Source of the DNA: Limnohabitans sp. T6-5
GTDB taxonomy: Bacteria; Pseudomonadota; Gammaproteobacteria; Burkholderiales; Burkholderiaceae_C
Direction of reading: 5' to 3'
Assembly (NCBI RefSeq): GCF_003063315.1
Contig: NZ_NERV01000004.1
Location: 309,192 to 373,191 of the forward strand
Length of the DNA: 64,000 bases
The stretch's first letter is position 1. The number at the start of each line of letters is the position of its first letter. The notes beneath the pieces are model-generated. The model was given only the letters and a program-made list of their open reading frames with translations, was not told the DNA's origin and did no database searches. The translations under genes and the position numbers were made by a program. Shown piece after piece: positions 29,272 to 38,567 of the stretch.

Positions 29272-29550
29272 GGGGCAGGTTTTCAGCAGTGAAGGGTGCG
29301 ATTGTGGGGTATGGCCGTGATGGCCAAGCGAAGATAAGCCGTAGAACAGCCCGTCAAAAATGGCCATTCGGCATTTGCAAAGTGGTGCCTTCAGCCCCGA
29401 CATGAGGCCTGCGCCAAAGACAACAACGTCGGCAATGAAGCCACCGACTTACAGTTACCCCCCCGCAGGCCAACACCCCCAGATCTGACATTGCAAGCTC
29501 CAGGCCGGTCCCAAATCGAAGTTGATGCCGCTGGCAGCAGCAAAGCTGCC

Positions 29551-31626
29551 TCACGCCTTGAGGTATTCCGATTTGCCGCCCAGCCAACGGTGAATGTGGC
29601 GCTCGGCCAGTTGCCGGTGTTGGTCCAACATTTGTGGGGCCAGTGCTCTGGCCCACTCCAGCAGGGGGGTGTCGGTTTCCAGATCGGCAAAGCGCAGCAA
29701 GGGTGCGCCGGACTGGCGAGCGCCCAAGAACTCGCCAGGCCCACGAATCTCCAAGTCTCGCCGGGCGATCTCGAAACCGTCATTCGTCTCCACCATGGCC
29801 CGCAGGCGTTCACGGGCCGTCTCACTCAAACGCCCACCCTCTGGCGTGCCATAAAGCAACACGCAAGCCGACGCCGCAGCGCCCCGCCCCACCCGACCGC
29901 GCAACTGGTGCAGTTGGCTCAAACCAAAGCGCTCGGCATGTTCAATCACCATCAAGGACGCATTGGGCACATCCACCCCCACTTCGATCACCGTGGTGCT
30001 GACCAGCACACCCATCTGGCCGCTGGTGAACAAGTCCATCACGGCTTTCTTTTCGGCCACCGGCATGCGCGAATGCAACAAGCCCACCATCACGCCTGGC
30101 AAGGCCTCGCTCAGGTCGGCATGGGTCTGGGTGGCGTTGGTCAGGTCCAGGGCTTCACTTTCTTCGATCAGTGGGCACACCCAATACACCTGTCGCCCCT
30201 GCTGCAACTGGGCGCCTATGCGCTCCACCACCTCATGGCGGCGGTGGTCTGACACCACCCGGGTCACGATGGGTGTGCGGCCCGGGGGCAATTCGTCGAT
30301 CACCGACACATCCAAATCAGCGTAATAGCTCATGGCCAACGTGCGCGGAATCGGCGTGGCCGTCATCATCAGCATGTGCGGCTCCATGCCCTCGGCCTGC
30401 ATCTTGCCGCGCAGGGCCAGGCGCTGTGCCACGCCGAAACGGTGTTGTTCATCAATCACCGCCAGCGCCAGGTTTTTGAACTTCACATGCTCCTGAATGA
30501 CCGCGTGCGTGCCGACCACCAAAGCGGCCTCGCCCGACTCGATCAGCGCCAGCATGGCGGCGCGTTCTTTCTTCTTCTGGCTGCCAATCAGCCAGGCCAC
30601 CTTGACCCCCAAAGGCTCCAGCCAGCCCACGAGCTTGGCAAAGTGTTGGGTGGCCAGAATTTCGGTCGGCGCCATCAAGGCGCATTGCCAGCCCGCATCC
30701 ACCGCCACCATGGCCGCCAACGCCGCCACCACGGTTTTGCCCGCCCCCACATCGCCTTGCAGCAAGCGGTGCATGGGCACATGGCGATCCAGGTCTATGG
30801 CGATCTCTTGGCCCACACGCTGCTGGGCATTCGTCAAGGCAAAGGGCAAAGCCTTGAGCAACTGGCCATACAAACCACTGGTTTTCAAGGTCAATGCGGG
30901 TGCGCGCAGCAAATCACGCTCGCGCTTGGCCGTGAGCTGCGACAACTGCTGCGCCAGCAACTCTTCACATTTCAAGCGTACCCAAGCCGGGTGGCTGCGG
31001 TCTTCCAGCGCCGCCAGCGACACATCGGGTGTGGGGTGGTGCAAAAACTGCAGCGCATCGCGCAGTGACCAGGCGCCGCGCCGGTCAGGCCAGGGCACGC
31101 CTTGGGGCAGCGTCTCGCTCAGATCCGCATGGTTCAAACCCGTGATCACCGCCCTGCGCAAATATGCCTGCGCCAATCCCGCCACCGTCGAATACACCGG
31201 CGTCAAGGCCTCGGCCAAGCTGCCCCCTGCGGCCTTGAAGCTCGGGTGCATCATGGTCAGACCCATGAACCCGCCCTTGACCTCGCCGCGAGCGCGTATG
31301 CGGTTACCCACCGCCAGCGCCTTCTGGTGCGACGGGTAAAAGCTGAAAAAACGCATCACACAGGTGTCAGAGCCATCGTCCACCGACACCAGCAACTGCC
31401 GACGTGGCCGCTGCGTGATCTCGCAAGCCGTCACGGTGGCTTCAATTTGCGCTGTATCGCCCTCACGCACATCGCGCAACTTGACGATGCGGGTTTCATC
31501 CTCATACCGTAAAGGCAAATGCAGCGCCAAATCAATGTCACGCACCAAACCCAGCTTGATCAGGGCTTTTTGGGGGGCACTGAGGGTTTTGGAAGACGGG
31601 GATGGAGATGCAGACGGGGCAGGCAT
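29551..31626 (-). CDS. recG: ATP-dependent DNA helicase RecG
   Basis: RecG remodels stalled replication forks and branch-migrates Holliday junctions. The 691-residue product has the wedge/OB domain in its first third, a superfamily 2 helicase core with Walker A GDVGAGKT (about residues 291-298), the DEQHRFG box in place of DEAD, and motif VI (QLRGRVGRG). Length fits the family. The ATG at 31626 (MPAPSAS) is preferred, with an alternative 7 codons upstream at 31647. A small XRE regulator ends 21 bp upstream of that alternative start on the same strand, so the two may be co-transcribed. Confidence 0.96.
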   Translation of the reverse strand: MPAPSASPSPSSKTLSAPQKALIKLGLVRDIDLALHLPLRYEDETRIVKLRDVREGDTAQIEATVTACEITQRPRRQLLVSVDDGSDTCVMRFFSFYPSHQKALAVGNRIRARGEVKGGFMGLTMMHPSFKAAGGSLAEALTPVYSTVAGLAQAYLRRAVITGLNHADLSETLPQGVPWPDRRGAWSLRDALQFLHHPTPDVSLAALEDRSHPAWVRLKCEELLAQQLSQLTAKRERDLLRAPALTLKTSGLYGQLLKALPFALTNAQQRVGQEIAIDLDRHVPMHRLLQGDVGAGKTVVAALAAMVAVDAGWQCALMAPTEILATQHFAKLVGWLEPLGVKVAWLIGSQKKKERAAMLALIESGEAALVVGTHAVIQEHVKFKNLALAVIDEQHRFGVAQRLALRGKMQAEGMEPHMLMMTATPIPRTLAMSYYADLDVSVIDELPPGRTPIVTRVVSDHRRHEVVERIGAQLQQGRQVYWVCPLIEESEALDLTNATQTHADLSEALPGVMVGLLHSRMPVAEKKAVMDLFTSGQMGVLVSTTVIEVGVDVPNASLMVIEHAERFGLSQLHQLRGRVGRGAAASACVLLYGTPEGGRLSETARERLRAMVETNDGFEIARRDLEIRGPGEFLGARQSGAPLLRFADLETDTPLLEWARALAPQMLDQHRQLAERHIHRWLGGKSEYLKA

Positions 31627-31668
31627 GGCCTGATTGTGCCGTGGCATTCACACCGCAAAAAAATCACT

Positions 31669-32082
31669 TCAGGTTTTACTCTTGGCTACCGCTGCCATAG
31701 ACAAAGCCACAACCACCTCACGCACTGTTTTGCGCTCATTCAGTGGCAAAGCCAGATACCGATTGAGCATTTCACGATCCGCCATATTCATCGCGTCCAT
31801 CGCGGCATCGCCTTCACTGGCCTTGAGCACCAAGCCTTCCCGTCCAAAACGCAATTCGTCGGGGCTGACCTGCAACCAATCGGCCAACACACGCAGCTTG
31901 TCCTGAGTGGGTATGGCTTTGCCCAACAGCCAATTGCGCGCAGTGTGCGGCGTGACGCTGCGGCCCCAAAAGCGCAGATTGAACTCATTGGCCAATACGG
32001 TTGGCGAAGCACGAACTCCGGAAGCCTCCAACGCGCGGCGGAGACGTTGTGCAAAGGCTTCAGTTTCGGTTGATGTAGGCAT
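31669..32082 (-). CDS. Small helix-turn-helix regulator
   Basis: This 137-residue protein has an N-terminal lambda-repressor-like helix-turn-helix (about residues 8-62). The span GRSVTPHTARNWLLGKAIP looks like the recognition region, and the following QDKLRVLADWLQVSPDELR matches the rest of an XRE/phage-repressor fold. The C-terminal half is short, charged and then Ala-rich, with no recognised enzyme domain. It probably regulates transcription; its targets are unknown. It lies directly upstream of recG on the same strand. Confidence 0.75.
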   Translation of the reverse strand: MPTSTETEAFAQRLRRALEASGVRASPTVLANEFNLRFWGRSVTPHTARNWLLGKAIPTQDKLRVLADWLQVSPDELRFGREGLVLKASEGDAAMDAMNMADREMLNRYLALPLNERKTVREVVVALSMAAVAKSKT

Positions 32083-32631
32083 ACAACGAAATTACATTCG
32101 CAATCCTAATGGACATTGAATTTTCATCACAATCTTCAATAAAGTCACTTACTTTCTACAAGTACACAAAAACCATTAAATACATGCATATTGAATTAAT
32201 GATTCATTGGTTTTTAATAAATAATCAACAAAATGCATCTCAACCATACAGCCAGCTTACCGGTTTGGCGAAAGCTGGATGCGCAATAAGTTCTAGTTAG
32301 TGCGGTCACTCGGACATCTACGCCATGTACGTGCCATGCGAATCACCCATCAAGAGATTTCTTTAGCCAAATGAGCACACGGCATGTCCATACGGACCAA
32401 AGCATTGATGAGACTTTGGTGAGCCGTTTATTGCAATCCATCACAAATGGAAAAATTTGCAATTTTTATGTTGTTGATCCGGCACGGTGAACATTGAAGT
32501 TTGCCTCTTCATCATCCTGAGACAAGCGACAAAAAAGTAGTGATACAAAATGAAAATCAATATTTATAATTACTTATTTTGTTATAGTAACTTGCTTTTA
32601 AAAAGCACTCGATTTCAGAAGGATCAAATTA
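32083..32631. other. AT-rich intergenic region without a convincing gene
   Basis: This 549-bp stretch is much richer in A and T than its flanks. It separates a small regulator (minus strand) from a lipoprotein gene (plus strand). It contains a short hairpin (CCAGCTT...AAAGCTGG near 32250-32279), an AAAAATT/AATTTTT palindrome near 32452 and, near 32474, a lone GTTGATCCGG followed by TGAAGTTTG. That last piece resembles one end of the inverted-repeat element at 27881. Frames here are under 65 codons and unconvincing. Confidence 0.6.
32542..32570 (+). promoter_or_regulatory. Candidate sigma-70 promoter for the lipoprotein gene
   Basis: A perfect -10 hexamer TATAAT lies at 32565-32570. A weak -35 (GATACA, 32542-32547) is 17 bp upstream. 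An AGAAGGA ribosome-binding site precedes the ATG at 32632. The promoter is inferred from these matches only. Confidence 0.45.
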
Positions 32632-34761
32632 ATGAAAACATCCAAACCAATTCTTGCAGGACTTGCTCTTGCAGTCGGAGTATTAACGGGTTGCGGCGGT
32701 GGTGGCGGCGGCGGTGACAAGGGCAATACACCCGCATCAGTCAACCTGAGCGGCAATGCAGCCAAAGGCGCATTGATGGATGCCGATGTCAATGCTTATG
32801 AAATCATCAACGGCTTGCAATCAACCAGCATGTGGGCACACACCACGACTGACGCGACCGGCGCTTACACCCTGAAGGCTGCTCCCACAGGCAACCCAGT
32901 GGTAGTGGAAGTTGTGGCCAATGCCAAAACCACCATGCTTGACGAAACGCAAATCGAAACCGATGGTAGCTTCAAAAAAGTCTCAGTCCCCAGTCTGACC
33001 TTACGCACCTTCGTTGCATCACTGAATGAAGAAGCCACCAGTGTGCAAGTCAACCCGATCACTGAAGCAGCGATCGCAATGGCCCAAGCATCGGTAGGCA
33101 CAGATAAGAAACTGAGCATCGAGGTTTTGACAGCTGCCAAACAGGTTGCACTGCAAATGGCGCCCTTGGGTACCAGCCCATTCTCAGACAAGCCTGCATT
33201 GAAGACGACTGAAATGAGTGTCGAACAAACCAAATTCAGCGCAATGATGGCTGGCTTGATCAAGTCAGCAGACGCCAATTGCAATTTGCCATGTCAAGTT
33301 GGGAAACTTTCCAAAGGCATCAAGATTGATGTCGGATCAGACGGCAAAGGCACGCTGTCAGGCGTTGTAGCTTCGGCCATCCAAACTAAGCGCACTGAAT
33401 TGCTCACAATGGGTCAAGCGGCTTGGCTGGATGACCCTACCAACTTCAGCCGTTTAGGCGACAAAAAGGACGAAGTCAAAACTGCTACAGCTTCAGCCCT
33501 CAGCGCCTCCAAAACCAATGCGGTTCCAACGAGCACAAAACCCACCTCTGAATTCACGGCCGCCGAAGGTCTTGAAGGCTTCATCACCGCCATGCGCAAC
33601 GGTTTTCGAGCGACAGAAAAGAACCTGTTGAAGGCCAACGATGAACTCAATGCCAAGTACAAAGATATGAGTTTGGAAAGTTCGGAGGGGACAATTTTCG
33701 CCATTAATCGCATAAAACAAGACTGTTTTGAAAACAAATCAACATTTGCTTGTACCAACTCCCCTGGCAGCCATATTCAATGGACTAAAAATGGCGACAC
33801 GTGGACAGGCAAAGTCGACAACACGGATGGTACGAGCACTTGGGAAGGAACGGTTAGTGGCAGCATAGTGAACGGCACTATCAATGCCACATTGAATGGT
33901 GTAAAGAAAAATAAATCTAACGGCAAGTTGCAGTCCAAGTTCGAAAACTTGAACATCATGGCCCACAAGTATTCAACGACCGAGGCCGGTAGTTTCAATA
34001 TCAATGGCACTATCTGGGCCTATGACAAAAATAGTGATTTGAAAATTTCTCTCACGGCAAAAGACTGGAAAGCAACACTGTCGAAAACGACCGACATGCC
34101 ACAGAAAGGGACACTCTCAGGTGAAGTGACCTTGGCCGCGAGCAATGGAGATGTGTTGACAGGAACCCTTGCAGCAAGCGGCCACCAGATACAAATCACA
34201 CACAACTACAGCTATTACTGCGGCTCTGTCAATCTTTGCTCCAACAGTTGGACAGAAAATGACGTCAGCTGGACCGACATTAGATTGCATCTGAGTGCAA
34301 CCAACAACAACAGCCAACTGCTTGCATTAGACGTCACAGGAACCCAGAACGCAATGGACCTCAACCAGGCAGAAGGCGCATCGAACTTCACCAAGTACAG
34401 CCTCGACGCTACGGCGGTCTTGACCGATACATTGACATTAAAAATCAATGGCAGCCAATCCGAATGGAACACTGAAAACTATGCATTCACTATCGCGTCT
34501 GGCGGCAGTGAAGTCAAAGTCAGTGGCATGTTCACAATCAACGAAGCCGAAGGCATCATCAAAGACAAGTGGTGCAACAACACAAACGTCTTGCGCTGCG
34601 CAATTTATCTCGACCTCAAGACGGCCAATAACGTCTACACCGCAAAACTGACCCGCCTCAACGGCAAACCCCAAGGCGACATCTACAAAGGGTCTACACA
34701 AGTGGGCGTCATCAAGGATGGCATCATCCAGGTCAATGGACGCGATGTTTCGATTTATTGA
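32632..34761 (+). CDS. Secreted lipoprotein of unknown function
   Basis: The 709-residue product starts with a lipoprotein signal peptide ending in the lipobox LTGC (Cys21), directly followed by a run of glycines, a typical flexible linker after the lipid anchor. Residues about 35-110 resemble a carboxypeptidase-regulatory/transthyretin-like fold (SGNAAKGALMDADVNAY...TTDATGAYTLKA). The middle is helical and charged, and the last half is beta-rich with many Asn, Ser and Thr. I do not recognise a catalytic motif. Codon usage is AT-richer than nearby core genes, which suggests acquisition. It overlaps the next gene by 17 bp, so the two are likely coupled; a surface complex with that outer-membrane protein is an inference. 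Confidence 0.8.
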   Translation: MKTSKPILAGLALAVGVLTGCGGGGGGGDKGNTPASVNLSGNAAKGALMDADVNAYEIINGLQSTSMWAHTTTDATGAYTLKAAPTGNPVVVEVVANAKTTMLDETQIETDGSFKKVSVPSLTLRTFVASLNEEATSVQVNPITEAAIAMAQASVGTDKKLSIEVLTAAKQVALQMAPLGTSPFSDKPALKTTEMSVEQTKFSAMMAGLIKSADANCNLPCQVGKLSKGIKIDVGSDGKGTLSGVVASAIQTKRTELLTMGQAAWLDDPTNFSRLGDKKDEVKTATASALSASKTNAVPTSTKPTSEFTAAEGLEGFITAMRNGFRATEKNLLKANDELNAKYKDMSLESSEGTIFAINRIKQDCFENKSTFACTNSPGSHIQWTKNGDTWTGKVDNTDGTSTWEGTVSGSIVNGTINATLNGVKKNKSNGKLQSKFENLNIMAHKYSTTEAGSFNINGTIWAYDKNSDLKISLTAKDWKATLSKTTDMPQKGTLSGEVTLAASNGDVLTGTLAASGHQIQITHNYSYYCGSVNLCSNSWTENDVSWTDIRLHLSATNNNSQLLALDVTGTQNAMDLNQAEGASNFTKYSLDATAVLTDTLTLKINGSQSEWNTENYAFTIASGGSEVKVSGMFTINEAEGIIKDKWCNNTNVLRCAIYLDLKTANNVYTAKLTRLNGKPQGDIYKGSTQVGVIKDGIIQVNGRDVSIY

Positions 34762-35833
34762 CCGCTTGCAAGCGCAAAAAGGCCAGCTGTTGCTGGCCTT
34801 TTTTTCGTGGCTCCTCTGTGGCTCCGCATGGGGTCAGGTCTCTGCCTTTGTGCAGGCCGATCACAACAGCTCTTCAGGTTTGGCCACAGCCAACCATTGG
34901 CTGGCCAAAGGTTTAACGCCTCACAGCCCTGTGGAATGGGTGCATTACCGCGTCGACGCTGGCGTGGGCTATGAGCATGCACCTTGGAAAATATCTCTTG
35001 CTCAGACGCGCCAAGGCTATCTGCTGGGCAACAGCAGTGCCATGTTTCTGGCTGCACAAAATGAGGCCAAACACACTCTGGACTTGTCGACACCCGGTAC
35101 TTTTCCTTTGCAGGCAGAGGTTTGGACACTCAAAGCCACGACTTTGGCGGCCAGCTTCAAACACAGTCTGTCCAGTGATCTGTCCGTGGAACTCAAGCCC
35201 TATGTAATGAACATCCATGACTACGAACACTCTAAAGGTCAGTTCACGCTGGTCAATCAAGGCGGCAACAGCCAGGTCACCGGCACATTGGCACGCACAG
35301 GCATGCGCGATTACGGTTTTTTGATCCATGACCAGCCCGATGCGGGCTGGGGCGCAGGTCTGAACCTGCGCAGCGATTGGCAAACCCATTGGGGCTCGAC
35401 TCAACTGAAAGTAGAGAACCTTTTCAACCGGCTGAACTTTCAGACCATTCACCAATCCACACGGCAATACAACGTGACCGCCACCGGGGGGCAATTGAAT
35501 ATTGGCGCGCTGCCGTCAGTCACTGGGCAATATGGCTACACGAGCCTTCAAGAACATCTGCCCATGACTTGGCTGCTGAGCTTTCAACCGGTTGCCATCA
35601 GGGGGTTGACAACCGCCATCACCGGGCAAGACGCGCAAGCGCGCTGGGCACTGGGCTATGAAGGTCGGAATACCTACGGACGTCTTTGGTTGCGCACGGT
35701 GGCAGCTCACAACTGGAGCATCGGCGTCGATTGGGATATCCACCCCCATTGGCGTGCAGGCATTGGCGCGACCACGGATCAAAACCTGAAAACGCCCACG
35801 GTCTCCAGCTTTTACTTGGCTGGATATTGGTGA
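34745..35833 (+). CDS. Putative outer-membrane beta-barrel protein
   Basis: About 362 residues follow the ATG at 34745 (MFRFIDRLQ), which lies inside the end of the upstream lipoprotein gene. Other in-frame ATGs at 34718 and 34736 are possible. A signal peptide is clear: LLLAFFSWLLCGSAWG with cleavage before QVSAF. The rest shows alternating polar and hydrophobic strands (for example WALGYEGRNTYGRLWLRTV) and ends in an aromatic residue, as outer-membrane barrels do. No family was recognised. An intrinsic terminator lies inside the signal-peptide codons (34781-34805), so expression probably depends on translation through this point. Confidence 0.68.
   Translation: MFRFIDRLQAQKGQLLLAFFSWLLCGSAWGQVSAFVQADHNSSSGLATANHWLAKGLTPHSPVEWVHYRVDAGVGYEHAPWKISLAQTRQGYLLGNSSAMFLAAQNEAKHTLDLSTPGTFPLQAEVWTLKATTLAASFKHSLSSDLSVELKPYVMNIHDYEHSKGQFTLVNQGGNSQVTGTLARTGMRDYGFLIHDQPDAGWGAGLNLRSDWQTHWGSTQLKVENLFNRLNFQTIHQSTRQYNVTATGGQLNIGALPSVTGQYGYTSLQEHLPMTWLLSFQPVAIRGLTTAITGQDAQARWALGYEGRNTYGRLWLRTVAAHNWSIGVDWDIHPHWRAGIGATTDQNLKTPTVSSFYLAGYW
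34781..34805 (+). terminator. Intrinsic terminator inside an overlapping gene start
   Basis: GGCCAGC (34781-34787), loop TGTT, GCTGGCC (34792-34798) and seven T residues form a textbook rho-independent terminator. It follows the lipoprotein stop codon by 20 bp. It also lies inside the 5' end of the next reading frame, where the T-run encodes two Phe of the signal peptide. Confidence 0.85.
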
Positions 35834-35907
35834 GTGCGACCCCTCAAATTCCGCATGCGAAAATCACGCCCTCTTTCACTTCGCACGGGCCTGTCCGGCC
35901 CTGAAGC

Positions 35908-36978
35908 ATGACTACTTCTGCATCTGCCCCCCGCCCCTTCACGCTCAGCGATTTCGACTTTGAGCTGCCCCCCGAACTGATTGCCCAGCACCCGGCTGCC
36001 CAGCGCAGCGGCTCGCGTTTGTTGGATGGCTCATCGCCTGCGGTGGTGGACCGCATCTTTCATGAACTGCCAAGTTTGCTGAACGCAGGCGACTTGCTGG
36101 TCTTCAACGACACCAAGGTGGTCAAGGCCCGCATCTTTGGCGAGAAGGCCACGGGCGGCAAGCTGGAGTTGCTGATCGAGCGCGTGCTGCCCGGCCACCA
36201 GGTGGTGGCGCACATGAAGGTGAGCAAGAAGCCTTTGGTGGGCGGCAAGATGTTCATGATGGGCGGTGCACAGAACGGTGGTTTTGATGCCACCCTGCTG
36301 GGCCGCTGGCCCGATGAAAACGGCCAGTTGTTTCATTTGCAGCTGAGTGACGAGCCGCATGCGCTGATGGAAAAGCACGGCCATGTGCCATTGCCCCCGT
36401 ACATCGAACACACCGACACTGCAGAAGACGCCCAGCGGTATCAGACTGTGTTTGCGCGTGCGCCCGGTGCGGTGGCGGCGCCCACTGCCGCCCTGCACTT
36501 TGACGAGGCCCTGCTGGCCCAGCTGGAGGCCCGTGGCGTGCAACGCGCCAGTGTCACGCTGCATGTGGGTGCGGGCACCTTCCAGCCTGTCAAGACCGAG
36601 AACATTGCCGAACACACCATGCACCGCGAGTGGTACGAGGTGCCCGAAGCCACACAGCAAGCCATTGCCGAATGCAAGTCGCTGGGCGGCAAGGTGGTCG
36701 CGGTGGGCACAACCACCGTGCGCACTTTGGAGTCTTGGGCCAAGTTCGGCCAAGCCAGCGGCGACACACAGATCTTCATCACGCCAGGGTTTGAGTTCAA
36801 AGTGGTGGACCGGCTGATCACCAATTTCCACCTGCCCAAGAGCACGCTGATGATGCTGGTGAGCGCTTTTGCGGGCTACGAGCACATCATGGGCCTGTAT
36901 CGGCACGCGATCGCAAACCAGTACCGATTCTTCAGTTATGGGGATGCGATGCTGCTGACACGCACAACAATGGACTGA
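35908..36978 (+). CDS. queA: QueA, epoxyqueuosine synthesis enzyme
   Basis: S-adenosylmethionine:tRNA ribosyltransferase-isomerase transfers and rearranges the ribosyl group of SAM onto preQ1 in tRNA to make epoxyqueuosine. The 356-residue length and motifs fit the family: [14 protein letters not shown] near the N-terminus, [36 protein letters not shown] and [19 protein letters not shown]. The start is the first ATG of the conserved frame. tgt, the enzyme that inserts preQ1, lies about 4 kb downstream on the same strand, separated by a toxin-antitoxin pair and an oxygenase locus. Confidence 0.97.
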   Translation: MTTSASAPRPFTLSDFDFELPPELIAQHPAAQRSGSRLLDGSSPAVVDRIFHELPSLLNAGDLLVFNDTKVVKARIFGEKATGGKLELLIERVLPGHQVVAHMKVSKKPLVGGKMFMMGGAQNGGFDATLLGRWPDENGQLFHLQLSDEPHALMEKHGHVPLPPYIEHTDTAEDAQRYQTVFARAPGAVAAPTAALHFDEALLAQLEARGVQRASVTLHVGAGTFQPVKTENIAEHTMHREWYEVPEATQQAIAECKSLGGKVVAVGTTTVRTLESWAKFGQASGDTQIFITPGFEFKVVDRLITNFHLPKSTLMMLVSAFAGYEHIMGLYRHAIANQYRFFSYGDAMLLTRTTMD

Positions 36979-37001
36979 GCAAGCGCCCGGCGACCGCATT
37001 A

Positions 37002-37018
37002 CAATTGCATTGCAATTG
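37002..37018. promoter_or_regulatory. Palindromic operator candidate of toxin-antitoxin operon
   Basis: CAATTGCA-T-TGCAATTG is a perfect 17-bp palindrome around a central base, ending 12 bp before the antitoxin ATG. Type II antitoxins commonly bind such sites to repress their own operon. That role is inferred here. Confidence 0.6.
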
Positions 37019-37030
37019 AAAGGTTTCAAG

Positions 37031-37300
37031 ATGAAATCCGCAACACTCCCAGCGCTGCGTGTCAGCCCAGATCTGAGGCAAGCCGCCGAAAAGGCACTCC
37101 GGCCCAATGAAACCATTTCCAAGCTGATGGAAACATCGCTGGAGAGGTTCATTGCACACCGAGCGGCTGAAGACGAGTTCATTGCACGTGGGCTGCGCTC
37201 AGCCGAAGAGGCTCGCCAAAGTCAGGTCTACTTTTCTGCCGATGAAGTGCTGCAAGAATTGAAAAGTAAGCTGGCCAAAGCAAAGTCTTTTGCATCCTGA
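37031..37300 (+). CDS. Antitoxin of a ParE-type pair
   Basis: The 89-residue product begins MKSATLPALRVSPDLRQ and then forms a predicted N-terminal ribbon-helix-helix-like region, followed by a charged, helical C-terminal tail (residues about 45-89) that would wrap the toxin. The ATG at 37031 has an AAAGG ribosome-binding site 7 bp upstream, so it is preferred over the longer frame from 37010. It precedes a RelE/ParE toxin by 18 bp and follows a palindromic operator candidate. It neutralises the toxin and probably represses the operon (inference). Exact family not certain; it resembles YlcI/YnfO-type antitoxins. Confidence 0.78.
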   Translation: MKSATLPALRVSPDLRQAAEKALRPNETISKLMETSLERFIAHRAAEDEFIARGLRSAEEARQSQVYFSADEVLQELKSKLAKAKSFAS

Positions 37301-37318
37301 ACCGGACCAGACTCGGTC

Positions 37319-37627
37319 ATGGGTGAATTTCAGGTCCGCTTCACTGAAAAAGCAAAATCTGATCTGAATCGGCTGTACGACTTCCTTTTGGAATTTGACA
37401 TCCATACCGCCGAGCGCTCACTTCAAGCGATTGAAGATGGTCTGGGGTTTCTGCGCCGATCACCCTTTTCGTGTCGTAAAGCCGCAGACGGCGCGCACGG
37501 TCCACTCCTCAGAGAACTCATCATCCCGTTTGGTGCCTCAGGTTATCTGGCGCTTTTCGAAATTGAGAATGCCCATACGGTCACCATCCTCGCACTGCGA
37601 CATCAGCGCGAAGACGATTTCCACTGA
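37319..37627 (+). CDS. RelE/ParE-family toxin
   Basis: The 102-residue product has the ParE fold pattern: a beta strand (FQVRFTEKAKSDLNRLY), two helices, then strands around LLRELIIPFG and YLALFEI. It ends with LALRHQREDDFH, the conserved C-terminus of this family. ParE toxins inhibit DNA gyrase whereas RelE toxins cut ribosome-bound mRNA; sequence alone does not decide, but ParE is more likely. It is encoded 18 bp after its antitoxin. Confidence 0.85.
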   Translation: MGEFQVRFTEKAKSDLNRLYDFLLEFDIHTAERSLQAIEDGLGFLRRSPFSCRKAADGAHGPLLRELIIPFGASGYLALFEIENAHTVTILALRHQREDDFH

Positions 37628-37648
37628 TGAAATTTCGCCCCGCAGGCA

Positions 37649-37960
37649 TTAGCCCAGCTGCAGAAACACCCGCCCGCCTTCGATCTTGACCGGCCAGGTT
37701 TTGGCAGGCTCCGTGGCCGGGCCGCAAGCCACCGAACCATCGCGCAAGCTGAACTGCGCCTGGTGGAACGGACACTCCACATGGTGGCCTTCGACAAAGC
37801 CGTCGCACAGCTTGGCGTTACCGTGGTTGCACAGGTTGTTGATGGCGAAGACTTCGCCTTCCACGCTGAACAGGGCAATGTCTTGGCCCTCGGGGGCGAC
37901 GGCAATGCCTGCGCCTTCAAACAAATCGGCCTCGGCGGCCACGTCAGTCCATTGGGTCAT
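37649..37960 (-). CDS. Rieske ferredoxin of aromatic-ring oxygenase
   Basis: This 103-residue [2Fe-2S] protein passes electrons from a reductase to the oxygenase encoded upstream. The Rieske ligands are C44, H46, C63 and H66 (LCNHGNAKLC...VECPFHQAQF). The ATG at 37960 (MTQWTDVAAEAD) is chosen because it follows a GAGAG site and fits the family length; the longer frame reads into a REP element. It is the last gene of a three-gene minus-strand set, separated from the beta subunit by 130 bp that contain a REP. No reductase gene is in the window. Confidence 0.9.
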   Translation of the reverse strand: MTQWTDVAAEADLFEGAGIAVAPEGQDIALFSVEGEVFAINNLCNHGNAKLCDGFVEGHHVECPFHQAQFSLRDGSVACGPATEPAKTWPVKIEGGRVFLQLG

Positions 37961-37989
37961 GGTTACTCTCTCTTGAGGTGTGTGGTGAT

Positions 37990-38061
37990 GTGGGAGCCCC
38001 ACCCTCGGGGCGATGGGTGGTGGTCTGCAAGGCTCTTTCGCGGCGAGGGCGCCGCTCCCAC
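37990..38061. repeat. GGAG-type REP pair
   Basis: Facing GTGGGAGC and GCTCCCAC ends enclose two short hairpins (GCCCCACCCTCGGGGC and GCGGCGAGGGCGCCGC). It lies between the oxygenase beta-subunit and ferredoxin genes, so it would form strong structure within their shared transcript. Confidence 0.8.
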
Positions 38062-38090
38062 AGAGGGGTCCGACGCAGCGCCTTCTATTT

Positions 38091-38567
38091 TCAGATCGGG
38101 TAAATGATGGAGTTGGGGATCATTTCGCTGTCGTACACGCACAGGCGCTCGGCGAACTTGAAGCCTTCGGGGGTTTGCACGAGGGTGTCGATGTAGCGGC
38201 CCACATTGAACACGGTGCTTTCCTTGTCGAGCTTGGTGCGGAACACGGCGTAGTTGGCCTCGCTGTGGATTCGGCCGTCTTCGACCCGCCGCACGATGGG
38301 CGCGCCCACCACATGCCGCTGGTAATAGGGGTCGTGGTACAGCGTCTCTTGGATGCCGTACACGCGGTCCTTGAGCATGCCTTTGCTGGTGAACGACAGT
38401 GTGCACAGCGGGAAACCGCGCTCGTAATTTTCACGCGGCTGCAGTTTGTAGATGCATTGCTCGGTAAAGAACTCGGGCCACAGGTCCCAGTGGCCGCTGT
38501 CCACGGCGCTGGCGTAATCGGCATAAAGCTGCTGGATGCCGCACCAGGTTTGCATATCGACCATCAT
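38091..38567 (-). CDS. Aromatic-ring oxygenase, beta (small) subunit
   Basis: The 158-residue product belongs to the ring-hydroxylating dioxygenase beta-subunit family (cystatin/SnoaL-like cone fold). Visible matches are an N-terminal helix ([23 protein letters not shown]), then [29 protein letters not shown], a placement typical of the family, and a C-terminal strand ending [16 protein letters not shown]. It has a structural role in the alpha-beta hexamer. Its ATG shares one base with the stop codon of the alpha subunit (TGATG), with a GGAGG site just upstream, so translation is coupled. The resemblance to NagH/AndAd-type subunits is from memory. Confidence 0.88.
   Translation of the reverse strand: MMVDMQTWCGIQQLYADYASAVDSGHWDLWPEFFTEQCIYKLQPRENYERGFPLCTLSFTSKGMLKDRVYGIQETLYHDPYYQRHVVGAPIVRRVEDGRIHSEANYAVFRTKLDKESTVFNVGRYIDTLVQTPEGFKFAERLCVYDSEMIPNSIIYPI

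Noticed and set aside
32109..32300. A 63-codon frame in the AT-rich gap.
   Set aside because: Its composition reflects local AT richness, there is no ribosome-binding site, and nothing in it is recognisable.
32474..32510. A lone GTTGATCCGG followed by TGAAGTTTG, like one end of the REP-bearing element.
   Set aside because: Only one end is visible and the match is broken by an inserted segment, so I do not call an element here.
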